A stretch of 35,955 nucleotides of DNA, from assembly GCA_000969725.1 (NCBI GenBank), contig JXSR01S035557.1; one strand, given 5' to 3'. Positions 10,676 through 20,616 of this stretch are shown here, piece after piece; position 1 is the stretch's first letter, and each line of letters opens with the position of its first letter. The stretch comes from Ophiothrix spiculata (taxonomy: Eukaryota > Echinodermata > Ophiuroidea > Amphilepidida > Ophiotrichidae). The notes beneath the pieces are model-generated. The model did no database searches. It saw only the letters and a list, made by a program, of their open reading frames with translations, and was not told where the DNA came from. Both the position numbers and the translations under genes were made by a program.

Positions 10676-10760
10676 AAGATATTGACTTATGAAATTCGTC
10701 TATAGAGAAGGTCAATGGAGATGGAAGTCACCTTCTCGTGAGAAGTTGACGTAGGCACTA
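10676..10760 (+). repeat. Direct repeat copy 1 (of 11545-11645)
   Basis: GAAGATATTGACTTATGAAA, then TTCGTCTATAG, GAAGGTCAATGGA, GGAAGTCACCTTCT and GTAGGCACTA in the same order as the copy at 11545. The copies are about 870 bp apart. Confidence 0.8.
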
Positions 10761-11098
10761 GTCCCAAAACGCGAATTATCTATGGACCCCATGTACGATA
10801 ATGTCACGCTCAGGTCCAATACGCCCGCCTGTACATGGGATCAAAAGTAGTCATTTGTTTCTACAAATAAACTAAGTTGACATGCAAGACCCTAACTTGC
10901 ACTGAAATGATCCATAATGCTTTTGGAATACTACCGTGAGTATTTTATAACACTAGACTAATTTTTAAACCAACTTTTGGCAACTTTTTTGTGAAAGCAC
11001 ATGGTGGCCGCCATCTCGGATTTTGACCAACTTTTATCAAAAAATCCACTTAAACTCAACTGAAGCTGATATTGGCCTGTTATATGTTGTTAGACCGA

Positions 11099-11477
11099 GT
11101 AAAAAAATAAACATGTTTCTCGTCCCCTCCCGCATCGTTTTTTAAGGATTTTGAAAAATATTTTTTATTTTTTGTATTTCATGCATAATAACTTATTTGT
11201 AAAAAGTGTTTGAAAAGTTTAAGTATGTGCAATAGATTTGCTTCTGTTCAATAAGCTTTTTAAAGCATAGTTTGTTTTAATCAACCCTCCAGTATGTCCA
11301 AAACTCGAAAATAAAAAGGGCCTCCTCCTCTTCCAATAAAACATCTGGTATCGATACGTTGGGTGAAAATGGGCCATTAATGGGCGATATTGCATTGGCA
11401 TTGAAATAAAAAATAAAAAGTACCTCTTCCTCCTTTTCTTCAAAAACCAGGACGAGAAACATGTTTTATTTTTTACT
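11099..11477. mobile_element. MITE between two direct repeats
   Basis: Inverted ends of about 28 bp: AGTAAAAAAATAAACATGTT with TCTCGTCC at left, GGACGAGAAACATG with TTTTATTTTTTACT at right. It lies between the direct repeats at 10676 and 11545. Confidence 0.8.
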
Positions 11478-11544
11478 TGGCCTTAGGCTTAAATACTAAT
11501 GAGAATATAATGGCATACTTTTGGTCAATTTATGCTCTCTGAAA

Positions 11545-11645
11545 GAAGATATTGACTTATGAAATTCGTCTATAGATAGAGAAGGTCAATGGACCTGGAA
11601 GTCACCTTCTGGTGAGAAGGTGACGTAGGCACTACGTAGGCACTA
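11545..11645 (+). repeat. Direct repeat copy 2, with perfect hairpin
   Basis: Second copy of 10676-10760, with a 4-nt insertion and a duplicated GTAGGCACTA end. It contains the stem-loop GTCACCTTCT-GGTG-AGAAGGTGAC near 11601-11624; copy 1 keeps most of it. Confidence 0.8.
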
Positions 11646-11649
11646 AAGT

Positions 11650-13620
11650 CTAAATAGCTAAATCTACATTCGCTGAAATTCTGGGACTGGGCATGTGGGT
11701 AGACCATTCTAGACGACCACGGCAGCCATTACGGTTTGACAGTTCTCCCAATACAACGCATGTGTTCTCGGTGGCTAAAATTAGCCACCGACTTTTTTGC
11801 TATTTGTCATTCCTTTTTTGTTGTATCACTCATGTATTATTGTTAACAATATTAATGAGTATCTACTTAAATATTTGTTGATTGAAAAAAATCAAAATGT
11901 GTACTTTGATCATGCATTTTTTAATTTTAGGTGAATGTTTACATAATTTCATAAAAATGATCATGAATTTTTACAAGTTTATGTTTGGTAAACTCCTTGA
12001 CTACCATGGCCTTATTGCTATGGCTTAAGTAACTCACTAAGGTGTGCAAGAGCACATTTCCCACATTTTTCATGATGCGAGTTGTTCAAAATGAGACTTC
12101 AAAAACTTGGCAAAATTAACCATTGTTCAATGGAGTTCCATATGTCTATACAATATAATTAATATAATCATAGACATACTAGTAGGTCTAGACCATTCAT
12201 CAAGGACAGTATCACACCTAGTCCGAGGTGCTCAGCCATTAATACTCGATCGCCGACAATCTCCGTTTAATGTCTGAGATAATAGTACATCGAAATAGCG
12301 GGTTACACTGCACAAGCTTATGACCACCGTTATTTTTGTATTAAGTGTACTTACAGCACGAAAGTTGTATATATGAAATCCAGTGTATTACATGAACCAC
12401 TGCAACCGTTCAAATCGGTCTCATTTTATTCATATCCGCTAAAATTCATCAAAATAGAGTGGCACTAAAAGGACCAAATTTACCGTTCCGAAAAATCACA
12501 AAATGTTTAGTGCGCAAGCGCCGATTGCCTCATTAATAATTATGAATCCATCAGACTCCAACAACTTATCCACTACGTGCCGTTGATTGCGAGAGCAAAA
12601 TGCGCCACGACAGGGACTGGAGGATTTAGTCTAAAATAGCGTTGGCATTTCCGGGGGATTTCCGAGAAAATTGTTTTGATATTACAACATCGCGAGAGAT
12701 CACAATATAGCAGTTTAAATATGACTAAAATTTGTCTAAATTAAATAATTTTTCGCATCAAGAGCAATGATCAATAACAACAATATTTATTTATATTAAA
12801 CAGAGGAAAAATAAGACAGTAAGTTGTGAATTCGAAATAAAATCACCCGTCACCAACTTGCTTTCGGCATAGCCCCGCTATATTTATACACTATGTTACG
12901 TAGCGCTAGTGGACAGAAGAGACACAGCGCTACATCGAGCTATATCACACCCAGCGTGCAAAACATCACATCAGGTGCAGGACAAACACAACCACTCCGG
13001 TAACATCGAACAAAACGTGACGATGGTGCTGATTAACTGAAGAAAATTATACATGTAGACGACGGAGACGAAAACGTTTTCCGTACTAATGTGTCGTGTC
13101 ATGACTGCCGAATTCTGCACTTGCACAGGGAGTAAAGATGATGATTGTGTAAATCGTGATTATTTCGCGTTTAAAAGTAACAAAAATGTTGTCATATTTA
13201 ACGTTACATTAAAAACAATCTTACCTGTTTTTACTATCTTTGGAGATATTGATCAACGTATGCAATACGACGTTTATTTGGGCCATGAAATCATATATTT
13301 CACCTTCATCGCATCTTGCTCTAGACAGATAAAAGAGTATGCACTTCATGTGAAAGTACGCAAAATTTGATTTCATATGGAATGATTCATTCTTGACAAG
13401 TGTACTTAGGCTATCTATAATTTTGCAGTACAAAAGTTAGCGAGTGTAGTCAAAATATTAACATTTTTATGTAACAAGCCGTAAAAATAAAGCCAAATTT
13501 CTTTAAACTTCAAATTAATAATGTTGAATTACTTTTTCAGTTTACTTTTCATGCCTTAATACATATCATGCAGTAATGATAAAGGCATTTATTTTAGGAG
13601 GTGATGTTGTCGGGTTAAAG
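11650..13620. other. Intergenic upstream of PIFO, no gene supported
   Basis: Includes a 10-bp stem palindrome CGGTGGCTAA/TTAGCCACCG near 11769-11790. At about 12450-13090 there is a stretch with more CpG than its surroundings, which could be regulatory. A 93-codon frame with a true ATG at 13089-13370 has no recognisable signature or exon context, so I do not call it a gene. Confidence 0.35.
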
Positions 13621-13623
13621 GGA

Positions 13624-13646
13624 ACCGGAAGTGTTGCTATGGACAC
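13624..13646 (+). promoter_or_regulatory. ETS site abutting an imperfect RFX X-box, PIFO promoter
   Basis: ACCGGAAGT (13624-13632) matches an ETS/GABP core-promoter site. It is followed directly by GTTGCTATGGACAC (13633-13646), which matches the palindromic RFX X-box GTTGCCATGGCAAC at 11 of 14 positions: a good left half and a weaker right half. It sits about 130 bp upstream of the PIFO start codon. RFX factors control many ciliary genes through X-boxes near the transcription start, so the placement fits. Binding is an inference. Confidence 0.45.
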
Positions 13647-13774
13647 CTATTCGTAAACAAGTGACAGGTGCAAGCGAAAAGTAATCAGAGAAGAGGAGCG
13701 GCATTTACGGTCCGAAAACTAAAGAAAACATATATGCACTAATACAGCACAACAACGAATTGGTTTCACAGATC

Positions 13775-13802
13775 ATGTCAACAACTCTACCGTCTTTAGA
13801 AG
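13775..13802 (+). CDS. pifo: PIFO exon 1 (coding part)
   Basis: ATG at 13775 opens nine codons (MSTTLPSLE) plus one base of a split alanine codon. The donor is GAAG|gtgagc. It is chosen because it is in phase with exon 2 and lies just downstream of the promoter-like motifs; a non-coding first exon further upstream cannot be excluded. Confidence 0.8.
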
Positions 13803-16800
13803 GTGAGCAAACATATTTTCGGTAAAATATTGCATGCCATTGGGCTGGCAGTCATTGTCATTGATTGAATTTTAAAGGGGCAATTCATGATCCACTTTTC
13901 ACCCTCAAGGTCACCTCTATCAAATGGGAGTTTTTTATCTTATAAGAATCCTCAAATGGTATATGTTACGATCCCCGAACCATTCTTATATATGTGCTTG
14001 CGTTTTTGAGAAAAAAGAGAAAATGTGTCATTTTCTAATTATTGTCGGGGCCCCGACAGTAATAACAACACAGTAGTCTATGGGGATTTTCATAATGCTG
14101 AAAAGCTTGTAACTTGGAAACGAACGGTCGGAATCAAGTGAAATTGTCAGTATATATTTATGTCGTAATCTTCTTTTTATTTAGCTAGAAAATAGGCCAC
14201 ATCAAAATCATGAATTGCACCTTTAAAGCTTACTTTCTAAAACGTACTTGTCGTCTTTTAGTACATGAACGATGATTGATTGGGACTTATTCCGTGCAGT
14301 TCAATGAGAAATTTATTTATTGTTTACAATTCTGTCGGACACAGTTGTTGAATTTGCCGTACTCATTCATTGTTACTGATGTGAAGGTTACTGTGCAAAA
14401 CCAATGCCAATGTGGATCATTTCAGTGAATGTTTGGGTCATGCATGTTAACTTAGTTTACTTAAAATTGATGAAACAACTTTTGCAACTCGTGACTGTAC
14501 GATGTCAATTGACTTTCTTGTGACTCTTTTGAAGAGTCACTTGGTTGGGACTAGCCAATGTCTTAGACAATGGAGTGAACCAATATCCAAAATATTTTGT
14601 GTTTCCACTCTAATTCATTAAATTTTTCTTACAATAAAGTTGAAGGACACATTTATGCACAATATATCAAAGCCAGGGATTGATACAAAAAATAATTTAG
14701 CCGTGCAAAGATAAATTTTGTATACTTTGTCAATGTCATTCACCTCCAATGCAATGTCATGGTCCGGGAGTAACATGGGACAGACTCAATTGACCAATCA
14801 AAAGACAGGATCCTAGTTTGTGACATCAGTGCGTCCAAAAGAATATGAATAAATTGTTCTTATGATTTTAAGTTCAAATTCTGAATCAACTTTTTTTCTT
14901 TTCTTTTTTAGCCCTTCTTGGAAAGGAGAGAAAAAACAATGTTTCATTTGGCACCACAGCAGATAGGCCATTGTTTCCAGCGACACTTCCACCAAATAGA
15001 ATGGGGGCACAGCTGATGCATGATGCCGTACCACACAGGGCACCTGGCACATATGATAATGATGAAGTAAGAGGAGGAAGGGGGTGTTGGAGAAGGGGGC
15101 ACTCAAGTATAATGTTGCAGGCATAGCATGACCACAGTTTTTCAAAACACCCCCTGTGGCCCTGAAAAAAAAACCTATTTCTTGAAAATTGCTGTTTTTG
15201 TCACCCTAAACGGTGTCACCTGATTTACCCTTCACTTCAGTCATCAAAACGACCCTACTTCACCTTTTTATTGGTCACGCTTTGCCTTCAACATTATACT
15301 TCCGGGAGGAAGGGGGATGGGGTGGGATTGATTTAGGGATTCACATACATAGGCCCAAACGTATGGTAACCATACCTTTAAATCCGGTATATCACAGGTA
15401 TCATTAATTATCACATAGGGAACCTATTTTGATTGGCCAAAAGTGTATCAATTAATTGTTCACTCCGAGTTTTTGATTCCCTGACTACATGTACGAGCCA
15501 ACCATTTCATGTGATACTGTTGATGTGTCCGTGTGTAATCGCTTGATTTGGCCTGGATGTATCTCACAGAGCCCTTGGAATAAATTAGCACCCTGCAACA
15601 CTCAGTATCTTGTTTTCTCACAAAGGGCAAAATCAAGTTCTTGTGGAAATGAATAGATTTGCTATTTGCATTAGAATTAGGTCTATGAACTCATTTCTGA
15701 TTCATCTATTAATATCTACATTTTTTTCAGAAAACTACCTTTTTGTACGATATCGACAAACAAATAACAAGCAAAAAAGGTTACACAATGGGAGCCAGAA
15801 CAGGCCCAAGAATGCGCAAAGAATTTGCTGTAAGTATGATTCACCTTCCCATGTGCCATAGATGTTGATGCACAAACCATATGTGATGACTCACCCCGAA
15901 AGGGGGGACTTTGCGACGGAACACTTTTCGAGAAATTGAAGAAAATAGGCAGCCAAAAATAAAGAAAATAATAAGAATTTCCGACAGATTTCTGTTGTAA
16001 AATTTGATTGCCTTGATCAATTTCAACAAGGTGTCATTTTAAATCTTAGAAAATGCTGTAATAGATGAAACGATAAAATCAAAAATTGATATCATCTGCA
16101 AAGTCACCCCTTTCAGGATGAGCCATCACATATGTGTTAATGGTACATCTCACATATTGTGGATTGAAAGAATGGTTTTGCATTCACATTTTTTGTGTAA
16201 TATCATATTATTTTTATTCCGATAATTCATTTTAATCATTATTATCATCGTAATAAAACATCCTGTACGCACGCAGTATGAAAAACTTTCCTGTTAACGC
16301 GATCGTCGCGTAAAGCAACCAATCAAGATACGCGCAGTGCATTTTCATTACCAGGCCTGTTCATTACTGACGCGTAGTCGCACACGCTCTCATCATACGC
16401 ATCCTGGAAATTTGATTTGTAGGAAATTTAATGATTCCAATAATACTTTTATAGTATGATGCTGTAAACACATCATAACCTTGCCGCAAGGTTATGTGTC
16501 CAGGGTATCTGCTATATGCACACAACTTTCTTTGACAATAAGTGATATGAATACATGTAGGGCTACAAATTTAGTGATGATCAAGGTACATTTATAATTT
16601 TTGCGATTTTAAAAACTCATTGCCCCCTAAAGTTAGCTGGCCAGCCTAGTTTTTTTCCCATGGATTTCCCCCTAGATTGCCTCCACCATTTCGTTATACA
16701 GAATAATAATTACCGGTACATACTTTTTTATCCAACCCTTATCAGAAATATTTTACAATGAATGTAAAGTCTATTAAAAGGTCCTGGCAAATAAGTACCG

Positions 16801-18907
16801 GCAATCAATTTTAATGTATTAATCTTACAATCTCCGTTTTGTTTCTACTTTTCAGACAATCACACCATGTCCATCTCAATACCAGACACATTGGTCCGAA
16901 CCAAGAACGTTTCAAACGGATAGTAAACCATTTCTTGTAGGACAAAGAAAGTTTCACAAACTGGAAAAAGATCCTGAAATCACACCAGGGTAAGTGAATG
17001 AACACAACGTGTCTCCCCCCCCCCCAAAAAAAAAAAGTCTTTGTGTAATAATTTTCATAGGTTTAAGGGTCAGTCATAAAGTATGCAAAGCTTACATTTT
17101 ATAGTCCAACCATGATATGAACTTTAATTAGATATTGTTTGTTTCATTTCAAATGGTTATCATAGAAAAAGTGCTAAAAAATGTTCTGGTGCAGATTTGT
17201 CCGATGTTGTGATTTTTGGTCATATTAAAAGTAGGGGGTTTCTGTATGGAAGAAAATGACTTGCCATGGAAAATTGATCGTGCATGTGCCTTATTTTTCC
17301 ATCTTTGTTTTTTTTTCAGCATGGATTAAAAAAGTATGCTATGGTTGACAGAGCAGGTCATTGACAATATACATGTACACAAACATTTCATTCAAGAGGA
17401 ACTTACCAAATCCCAAATTTGGACGATGTGAATTTGCATCCAAATATTTGATAAAGCAGAATTTCTGTTCCAGATTACTGATTGAAATGTAACAAACTTT
17501 ATAGGGTCTGTTTCATGGACTATAAAATGACACAAACAAAGCCAAAATCTTGAAGTATGCAACAAGCACAATCAGACTCTGTTATGAGATTAGGCGTGTC
17601 CCTTGTATTCTACAACATTGGGGACTGGTGGTTTTGTATTGTGTAAGAGACTGGTAATGATTGATTAGGATTGATAATAAGACCAAATCGCTACGTATGA
17701 ATATTTGTACATGATTCGTTCATGACTTTGGTATTATTTTGGTAGCAATTTTGTTGCTACCAAATTGACAAACATTAATCATAAGTTCATTTGAATATTC
17801 AGCAAGATTTGGTACTTTGTTATGATTCAAAAAATACAGACTAATTTACTTCCCGTATGGTAATATTGGTTTTTGTGCGTTAATCGGCTGCTTGTTGCAT
17901 ACTTCAACGTTTACAGAGTATAGGTTTGTTCTTTGTGAAATCTTTGTCACCTTAACCAGCTCATAACAGGGTATTATATGATATATGAATGTGATGACTC
18001 ACACGGAAAGGGGGGACTTTGGTTCCGACATCAAAATTGAGTTTTTTGACATCATGAGAAAGCTTAGAGTTTCACAAGTAATTTGGTACCTCAAACATTT
18101 CGATACAACAATCTGTTCCGAAGATATGGCTATTTTAGTTAGAGCGTGTTGATCACTTTTCTTAAATAGCAATTGGAAAAAGAGGCTTTAAAGTTTGGGA
18201 TTGTGAAAGCATCAATTTCATTGGTTACTATTCAACTATACACAAAATCTCCTTAGCAACGGGTACTTAGGTGCACTCAATCATCATCAAATTTTACACT
18301 GACATTGTCAAGATACATATCTTTAATTGTTTCAAAAATATGGCAAATTAGGCATATTTTTAATTAATATGGATGTTTTTTCTTCCGATCACAAAATTGA
18401 GAAAACGACATTGACACGGTGTTAGAAAATTGTCAAAAAATCATCTTTTTTCGCAATTTTATAGAAAACGGCTTGGTAGGAAGATTTTTAAAACTTTGAA
18501 GATTCATAATATCACAAAACCTCAAATTCACCCCCCAGACGAAAATTTTACCACTTCTCAACTTCAAAGCCTGATATCTCAGTTTGCAGATCATCGCAAA
18601 GTCCCCCTTTTCGGTGCGAGTCATCACAAATATCAAAATCAAATTCATGAAGTAATGATTAACCACTTCATTTTTTGTTTTTTCCTTCTACAGTGCTGGT
18701 ACATACGAACATGACGTCCCAAGAAATCGCAAAGTAGCCTACCATGGCACATTTGGTGGTCCACAGCTCCTAAAGATCCCTCCTGATGACTCTGTCCTGA
18801 TGCCGTCAGATTGTAAAGGAACGACGCAGAAAAGTAGACTCATGACGTATAAGGACAAGAGGAAATTTGCAATCAGGGAAGCTTACCTGAGTTTATATTA
18901 TAAGTAA
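13775..18907 (+). CDS. pifo: Pitchfork ciliary protein (PIFO/CIMAP3), complete, five exons
   Basis: Five exons (13775-13802, 14912-15066, 15731-15829, 16856-16989, 18694-18907) join to a 209-residue protein; human Pitchfork has about 190. Conserved stretches in family order are SFGTTADRPLFP near residues 22-33, APHRAPGTY-like PHRAPGTY ending at 57, KGYTMGART at 77-85, PGAGTY at 138-143, and the diagnostic C-terminus AYLSLYYK at 202-209. The two PG-x-Y motifs resemble those of SHIPPO-type ciliary microtubule-associated proteins. In vertebrates Pitchfork acts at the base of primary and nodal cilia and in cilium disassembly; that role is carried over by homology. All introns have GT-AG ends. A polyadenylation signal ATTAAA lies at 18939-18944, just after the stop. 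Introns 1, 3 and 4 contain MITE-like elements. Confidence 0.95.
13871..14227. mobile_element. MITE in PIFO intron 1
   Basis: Inverted ends TTTAAAGGGGCAATTCATGA (13871-13890) and TCATGAATTGCACCTTTAAA (to 14227). The interior has no coding signature. Splice sites of the intron are outside it. Confidence 0.8.
14912..15066 (+). CDS. pifo: PIFO exon 2
   Basis: The acceptor is cttttttag|CC and the donor is GATGAA|gtaaga. It encodes residues 10 (split) to 61, including SFGTTADRPLFP and PHRAPGTY. A reading frame on the opposite strand over this exon is a shadow. Confidence 0.95.
15731..15829 (+). CDS. pifo: PIFO exon 3
   Basis: Exactly 33 codons (residues 62-94), phase 0 at both ends. The acceptor is tttttttcag|AAA and the donor is GCT|gtaagt. 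It carries the conserved KGYTMGART motif, which is the best single match to vertebrate Pitchfork (KGYTLGART). Confidence 0.96.
15878..16134. mobile_element. MITE in PIFO intron 3, CATATGTGATGACTCAC family
   Basis: The left end CATATGTGATGACTCACC with GAAAGGGGGGACTTTGC is inverted at the right as GCAAAGTCACCCCTTTC with CATCACATATG. It starts about 50 bp after the exon 3 donor. A 258-bp copy of the family that is also found at 17988-18632. Confidence 0.82.
16258..16490. other. CpG-containing intron stretch with small hairpin
   Basis: CpG-rich words (AACGCGATCGTCGCG, GACGCGTAGTCGC) contrast with the AT-rich surroundings. At about 16475-16497 is a perfect 11-bp stem, CATAACCTTGC/GCAAGGTTATG. It is within PIFO intron 3. 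Confidence 0.45.
16856..16989 (+). CDS. pifo: PIFO exon 4
   Basis: 134 nt, residues 95-138 plus two bases of Gly139. The acceptor is cttttcag|ACA and the donor is CCAGG|gtaagt. It encodes a polar, basic stretch (TPCPSQYQTHW... GQRKFHK) that ends at the start of the second PG-x-Y motif. Confidence 0.95.
17550..17907. mobile_element. MITE in PIFO intron 4, TTGAAGTATGCAACAAGC family
   Basis: Perfect 18-bp inverted ends, TTGAAGTATGCAACAAGC (17550-17567) and GCTTGTTGCATACTTCAA (17890-17907). The body is present in opposite orientation at 28379-28707 (for example CAATCATTACTAGTCTCTTA there against TAAGAGACTGGTAATGATTG here). Confidence 0.88.
17988..18632. mobile_element. MITE in PIFO intron 4, longer copy of the 15878-16134 family
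   Basis: The left end AATGTGATGACTCAC with GGAAAGGGGGGACTTTGG is matched at right by GCAAAGTCCCCCTTTTC with GAGTCATCACA. It ends about 60 bp before the exon 5 acceptor. At about 645 bp it is longer than the intron 3 copy, so one of them carries an indel. Confidence 0.8.
18694..18907 (+). CDS. pifo: PIFO exon 5 (terminal)
   Basis: The acceptor is cttctacag|TGC; it completes Gly139 and reads 70 more codons to TAA at 18905-18907. It ends AYLSLYYK, almost identical to the extreme C-terminus of vertebrate Pitchfork. Confidence 0.96.
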
Positions 18908-18938
18908 TGTCTATTTTGGAAATGAACTGCATTGTTGT

Positions 18939-18944
18939 ATTAAA
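18939..18944 (+). terminator. PIFO polyadenylation signal ATTAAA
   Basis: ATTAAA lies 32 nt after the PIFO stop codon; it is the commonest variant of the AATAAA signal. A much later AATAAA-rich stretch near 20505-20520 is an alternative distal site. Confidence 0.5.
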
Positions 18945-19021
18945 GTCTTCCTTAAATGCTTTAAAACAATTTTGAAAATCCACCATACTTTAAAACATGG
19001 CTTTACTGATGTCACCATACT

Positions 19022-19254
19022 TTAGGCCAAGAAAAAAAATTGTGTTGCCCTCAAGTTTAATTTCTGAAAAAATGAGTCGGTCGGTCGGAAAATATTGTTT
19101 AAAAAGCACCTTAATTATGAAATTTGGGTGCATTTCATATTTTCTCAAAAAACACCCAATCTGAGCAAAATTGGGTGCTTTCCCGACCCTATTTTTTTAA
19201 ATTTTTGAATAGGGTCGTTTGCTGAGGGCAACACAACAATTTTTTGGGGGCCTT
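19022..19254. mobile_element. MITE, GGCCAAAA/GGTC family copy a
   Basis: The left end TAGGCCAAGAAAAAAAATTG with TGTTGCCCTCA is inverted at right as TGAGGGCAACACA with ACAATTTTTTGG. Just inside the left end is GTCGGTCGGTCGG. The 13-bp string TTACTGATGTCAC occurs on both sides (19003-19015 and 19253-19265). It lies about 115 bp past the PIFO stop. Confidence 0.8.
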
Positions 19255-19397
19255 ACTGATGTCACAATTCCAGCATCAACAATTTATGACCCTAATTATT
19301 ATGCTAATACATGTTACCCAAAACATGCTAAAATTGTATTGAAATCAGTCTTTTCAAAAAAATGACAACTTTCCCAAGTACTTTAATCACTGATAAT

Positions 19398-19567
19398 CAG
19401 AGATGCCAGTTTTCCGATTTTAACTTGATTTCAGGTTTTTTTACTCCAAATGTATGCGTTTTTATATATTTTCAGCCCTTTTTTCATTTTTTTGCCAAAA
19501 TTTATGCGCATTTTCAGGATTTTGTGAAAGTTTCAGGTTTTTTCAGTGATACATTCTGGCATCTCTG
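19398..19567. mobile_element. Short hAT-like MITE
   Basis: Inverted ends CAGAGATGCCAG (19398-19409) and CTGGCATCTCTG (19556-19567). A CAGAG... end is typical of hAT elements, but the flanks give no matching 8-bp duplication. The interior is T-rich on this strand, which opens a meaningless frame. Confidence 0.6.
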
Positions 19568-19887
19568 TTTAATACATTTCAAGTTGTTGACCACGCCAGT
19601 TGAAATTGTTTTCAAACATTTAAGAATGATAATTATACTTTTGTTGCTGCAATAATCTCCTATAAATAGGATAAATTATATACTTAAATACAGGTACAAA
19701 ATAATGTGAGTCAGACCTTGTCAATACAAGTTCTGAAAATACAAACCCCCTGAAATATAAGGGGTTTTTTTGGTCCCAAGAATCAATTAGGATAATACAA
19801 GCTAATTTTTGCAGGCCAAAAAAATTGCATTACGAAGGTCCCACTGTTTCTTCCTTCAGTGATGTCTAGCCCTGGTTCAGGACTTCC

Positions 19888-20212
19888 AGATACATTTGTA
19901 TAATTCCGTCCAGATACATTTGTATAATTCTGTCCAAATTCATTTGTATAATTCCGTCCAAATTCATTTGTATAATTCCGTCCAAATTCATTAAGTTGAT
20001 AGCTTGTATATTATTTATAAAAAGTTGTCAAAGTGCAGTTATTAATGTTTTTGAAAAAACAATTCTCTTCAGTGTTGTGTCTACCCCTGGCGCAGGACTT
20101 CCAGATACGTTTGTATAATTTCATCCAAAGTCATTAATAAGTAGATATGTTGATGGCTTGTATTCTTTGTAAAAAGTGTCAAAGTGCAGTTAATGTGTTT
20201 GAAAAAACCATT
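19888..20212 (+). repeat. 24-nt tandem repeat inside a larger duplication
   Basis: About four units of ATACATTTGTATAATTCCGT+CCAG type (19890-19990). A larger pair of segments, about 19859-20069 and 20072-20212, shares GTCAAAGTGCAGTTA and CAGGACTTCCAGATAC in the same order, so the block was duplicated and the small repeat then expanded in the first copy. Confidence 0.75.
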
Positions 20213-20616
20213 GCCCACATAGACTAAGTGTATTGGACTATCACTAGTACTACTATCACCAGGCTTTTTCTTGAGCGGGCACCAAGCTATTTTTTACACT
20301 AGGGTTCCTGACTTTTTGCGCCTGGTGGGGCAGAAAAATTCAGACACAGGCAACGATATTTTTCCCTACTACATCGCCCGGGTCTTTTTACAATTTATGG
20401 AAGGATCATGTCCATCGAAATGATGATAATAATAATAATTATGTATTCAATATTTTTATAAAAATTTGAAGTTGTTACTACTACTATTGTAAATAAGCAT
20501 GTAAAAATAAAATAAAAAAATGTCTATAATTAAAGAAATTGTGTTATTTTCCGCTTTATTTGTATTATTTGCTCACAGAATATAAGACAAGATAAATTTG
20601 CTTTTACTTCTTGTCA

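Noticed and set aside
13089..13370. 93-codon frame with a true ATG upstream of PIFO
   Set aside because: No recognisable motif, no splice or homologue evidence, and it ends near AT-rich non-coding DNA; chance length is plausible.
14813..15145. Minus-strand 110-codon frame
   Set aside because: Antisense to PIFO exon 2.
19890..19995. Regularly spaced 24-nt repeats resembling a CRISPR array
   Set aside because: There are no spacers: units abut directly, the setting is eukaryotic, and the repeat is a minisatellite.
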